Origin: Methanomicrobiales archaeon
Lineage (GTDB): Archaea; Halobacteriota; Methanomicrobia; Methanomicrobiales; JACTUA01
Direction of reading: 5' to 3'
Length of the DNA stretch: 6,465 nt
Assembly: GCA_028678555.1 (NCBI GenBank)
Contig: JAJRDF010000085.1
Span: forward strand, 1-6,465
Below, one piece after another: positions 6,354 through 6,465 of the stretch. Made by a program: the position numbers and the translations under genes. A model generated the notes under the pieces. The model did no database searches and had not been told where the DNA came from. It saw only the letters and a list, made by a program, of their open reading frames with translations. Within the stretch, counting starts at the first letter, position 1, and the number at the start of each line of letters is the position of its first letter.

Positions 6354-6464
6354 TCAGGTGGTGAAGGCAAAGGACTTCATGGTATGGTCCGATGCCTCGA
6401 CGAAGTTCTTGTAGTGGCTCTCCTCGGCGGTGAACGTCAGGGTATAGCCTGTGAGGCCCCGGAT
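6354..6464 (-). CDS. C-terminal fragment, probable PsbP-like secreted protein
   Basis: This frame enters from the right edge on the minus strand and ends at a TGA (6356-6354), giving the last 36 residues. The segment IRGLTGYTLTFTAEESHYKNF and the ending HTMKSFAFTT resemble the tail of PsbP-like domains found in archaeal lipoproteins: a strand ending in TFTA, a short helix with spaced aromatics, then a final M.SF strand. That family is small, extracytoplasmic and of unclear function in archaea. The identification rests on a short segment and is tentative, but the coding frame itself looks real. It is followed by a clear terminator hairpin and lies in the same orientation as the downstream lipoprotein. 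Confidence 0.6.
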   Translation of the reverse strand: MRGLTGYTLTFTAEESHYKNFVEASDHTMKSFAFTT

Positions 6465-6465
6465 G

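Overview
The window is GC-rich (high G+C at third codon positions) and looks archaeal. Purine-rich Shine-Dalgarno sites of the GGTGA/GGGAGTGA type precede two genes. Oligo-T tracts follow minus-strand genes. A lipoprotein carries what reads as the beta-sandwich of archaellins, and the 637-residue membrane protein resembles archaeal surface-glycan glycosyltransferases. A euryarchaeon, perhaps a Methanomicrobiales-type methanogen, is my best guess. This is inference: no rRNA or marker gene is present.

Layout. (1) Positions 3-155, plus strand: the last 50 codons of an unidentified protein. (2) Positions 3437-220, minus strand: a tightly coupled two-gene operon. A Wzx-like polysaccharide flippase (3437-2130) overlaps by ATGA a 637-residue polytopic protein with a GT-C-like layout (2133-220). 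Together they look like a cell-surface glycan assembly module. (3) Positions 3438-3662: a divergent intergenic region with no clear TATA box and one tRNA T-arm-like hairpin. (4) Positions 3663-5561, plus strand: an AMP-forming acyl-CoA synthetase of the propionyl-CoA synthetase (PrpE) type. Its conserved N-terminus is reached only from a non-canonical ATT start. (5) Positions 6203-5607, minus strand: a small lipoprotein with a Thr/Pro linker and an archaellin-like domain, convergent with the synthetase. (6) Positions 6464-6354, minus strand: the C-terminus of another protein, probably PsbP-like, ending in a hairpin plus T-rich terminator.

How the genes relate: the flippase and GT-C-like protein probably act in one pathway, moving lipid-linked sugars across the membrane and then transferring or polymerising them on the outer face. 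The lipoprotein and the protein at the right edge are probably exposed on the outer side of the membrane. The synthetase is an independent metabolic gene that activates a short-chain acid, most likely propionate. I found no CRISPR array, transposon, rRNA or complete tRNA. The points most worth a second look are the ATT start and the archaellin-like domain on a lipid anchor.
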